Source: Pampus argenteus
Lineage: Eukaryota > Chordata > Actinopteri > Scombriformes > Stromateidae
Length of the DNA stretch: 64,000 bases
Reading direction: 5' to 3'
Assembly: GCA_036937835.1 (NCBI GenBank)
Contig: CM072862.1
Span: forward strand, 19,994,501-20,058,500
Within the stretch, counting starts at the first letter, position 1; every line of letters starts with the position of its first letter. Below the pieces are notes generated by a model, which was not told where the DNA came from, did no database searches, and was given only the letters and a program-made list of their open reading frames with translations. Shown piece after piece: positions 62,330 through 64,000 of the stretch. The position numbers and the translations under genes were made by a program.

Positions 62330-62670
62330 ACTGTGTGGCATGTGATTTAACACATTACATGCCACCACCACGTAATGTGATGTTTAGAGGTCGTGGTCAT
62401 TTCACATATTTCTGTGACATCTGGCTGTAGTTACAAATCACTGTATAAAAATAATGATGTTTTATGTAGTGACATGGCTGTGGTTAAGGTCTGGTTAGGT
62501 TTAGGCACAAAAACTACTTAAGATCATGGTTTAGGTTAAAATGATCACGTAATTTGTACTTCCTTAAGTAACGCAACCTTCGACGTCAAGGTAACAGTAA
62601 ACACACAACAGTAGTTGGGATGTGGGCCTGAACTCAACATCAGGTTAAACTTGCTTGCTTAATACAATAG
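62330..62670. repeat. Teleost interspersed repeat (GGTTAGGTTTAGGCA family)
   Basis: GGTTAAGGTCTGGTTAGGTT, TAGGCACAAAAACTACTTAA, ATCATGGTTTAGGTTAAAAT, then TACTTCCTTAAGTAACG and GATGTGGGCCTGAACTCAAC follow the order of a repeat abundant in percomorph fish (from memory). The first phrases are faintly telomere-like but are part of this repeat. Confidence 0.65.
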
Positions 62671-64000
62671 GTTGTCTTTAAGTATCACATTTGCTTACCA
62701 TTTATATGAAAAAGAATCAGCAAAAATGCTGAGATCCGCAGTCTCCAGGAATGCTAATGGTAGGACGTAATTTATTAATATAAGGAGCTGCAGCATTGTG
62801 ATACAGATATCATTAGGCAGCCCAAGAATAGTGTCAACTGCTCCAGTATTCTCCTGACATAGGTCTTAAGTGTTTGGTTTCACGCCTGAGAAATAAAGTG
62901 CATATATCTCCTGACCCTGACTGCACTGATGAATCATGCAGCACTGTAACAAAATGTACCGTGGGACCCATGTTAACAAGGAGAGTGAGGCCAACATGGA
63001 ACACATGTAACATAACCTCATGCTTAGCATTAACAATTGAATAACACATTCCAATGAGAATTGCTCCTCTACCTCTCACACAACAGTGAGCAAAAGATAA
63101 AAAGAGGCAAGAGTATTGTGAAAGCGATGCCCCCAGCCTTTCATGGAGAATCAGGAAAATCGGTAGCATTTTTGTGTCATTATTTCATTGTTTCATTAAC
63201 TGTTAAGACTAGGACATGGCGGTATATGGATATAGACTGTGTTTTGAATGTTTGCACGCTTTTTATTAGATCACTAGCAATCAAAACTTAAATAGATAGA
63301 GCAGATGTTGGTTAACACCCAGGGAGTATTCACCCAGACCATGTTATAACTTGCACTAAAGTATGTTTCAATGCACATTCAATTAACTTTCAATATATAT
63401 TTAAGACTCAGAATTATTCATCAATCAGGACAAGCCCATATCTTTAGTATCAAAGTTTAGAAAATGATAAGATACAGTATGCTACCGCTAGCTGGTATGA
63501 CATGTAAATGCCATATCACAGTTATTAACATTTTTCTCCATGGTGATCTTGGAGACGCACAATATTGAGATTGTCAGTGTGGATGTCAGCATAGTGATAC
63601 AGGGTCTTTCCTCTAAGTTTCTCTTATTCCAGCCTCTAGCTGTTACAGTATGTTACAGATGCATGAGTTTCTTAGTGTCAGTTTGGATGTGTGCGTGCTT
63701 GAGTAGTTATATTTGGTTTATTGTGTAGTTGACGTCTATTTTCTCGGCAAAGTGAACGTGAGCCGTCACATCTCTGGTAAAGCGAGCAGCAAGTGCTCTA
63801 TAGGATAGTGTGCTGTCGTATACGCAAAGCACTATGAAACTCCATAGAGTGTAAAAAAATCATACAGTAAGCAGTGACGTGAGCACCTGAAACATTATGC
63901 ATAGCTGCTAAGAAGTGAAACACTTTGATTTATGCAGCAGAGTGCACCGCAGTTTCCAGAGCTTACCTTAGATCACGGGTTTCATGAAATTTACATTCTG
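62671..64000. other. Unique non-coding DNA
   Basis: No gene recognised. 62830-63170 is balanced in composition and open for 111 codons on the minus strand without a domain; 63740-63830 is similar. Either could be a conserved non-coding element. Confidence 0.5.

Noticed and set aside
1..64000. CRISPR arrays, bacterial operons, tRNA or rRNA genes
   Set aside because: No regularly spaced repeats with unique spacers and no convincing tRNA cloverleaf or rRNA. The base composition and transposons are those of a vertebrate.

Overview
The window looks like nuclear DNA of a teleost fish, probably a percomorph. The evidence is about 60% or more A+T, abundant microsatellites, and several repeat types I recognise from fish genomes: an L2-type LINE tail, a tRNA-type SINE with the familiar 'CCTTGAGCA..GCACTTAA' stretch, a BED-finger hAT remnant flanked by TAATCTAGATTAATC motifs, a Tc1-like inverted repeat ending in GTGTGTCCAAACTTTTGACT, and non-coding teleost interspersed repeats. 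This is recognition from memory, not a database search.

I find no intact host gene. The window reads as a gene desert or a very large intron. The only long, clean protein-coding frame belongs to a 5'-truncated L2-type LINE at 24959-26214 (minus strand). Nearly all other open frames are short, lack domains and are what chance would give in AT-rich DNA.

Layout. 1-9040: unique non-coding DNA with microsatellites. 9044-9498: Gypsy-type gag/protease remnant. 9500-16850: unique DNA, one teleost repeat fragment (about 13198-13305) and an 18-bp minisatellite (14296-14367). 16852-18240: a fold-back element and associated repeat DNA, a long (AT)n tract, and a frameshifted BED zinc finger. 18240-22840: mostly unique, one teleost repeat at 20764-20978. 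22841-28570: the most structured part, two adjacent diverged copies (A and B) of one segment; copy A carries the L2 LINE and an exon-like pair with a phase-compatible short intron. 28570-39100: unique DNA with a Tc1-like MITE (about 32999-33066) and a SINE (about 37420-37600). 39100-39560: degenerate LINE fragment. 43407-43938: teleost repeat. 53585-55092: a broken tyrosine-recombinase element with a GC-rich core containing CRE, ETS and YY1-like motifs. 55093-64000: unique DNA plus two teleost repeats (about 61600-61905 and 62330-62670).

Best candidates for something not previously described are the A/B duplicated unit with its conserved exon-like blocks, and the GC-rich island inside the recombinase remnant, where both strands have coding-like or promoter-like signals. 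Several unique stretches resemble conserved non-coding elements, but that needs a cross-species alignment I cannot run.
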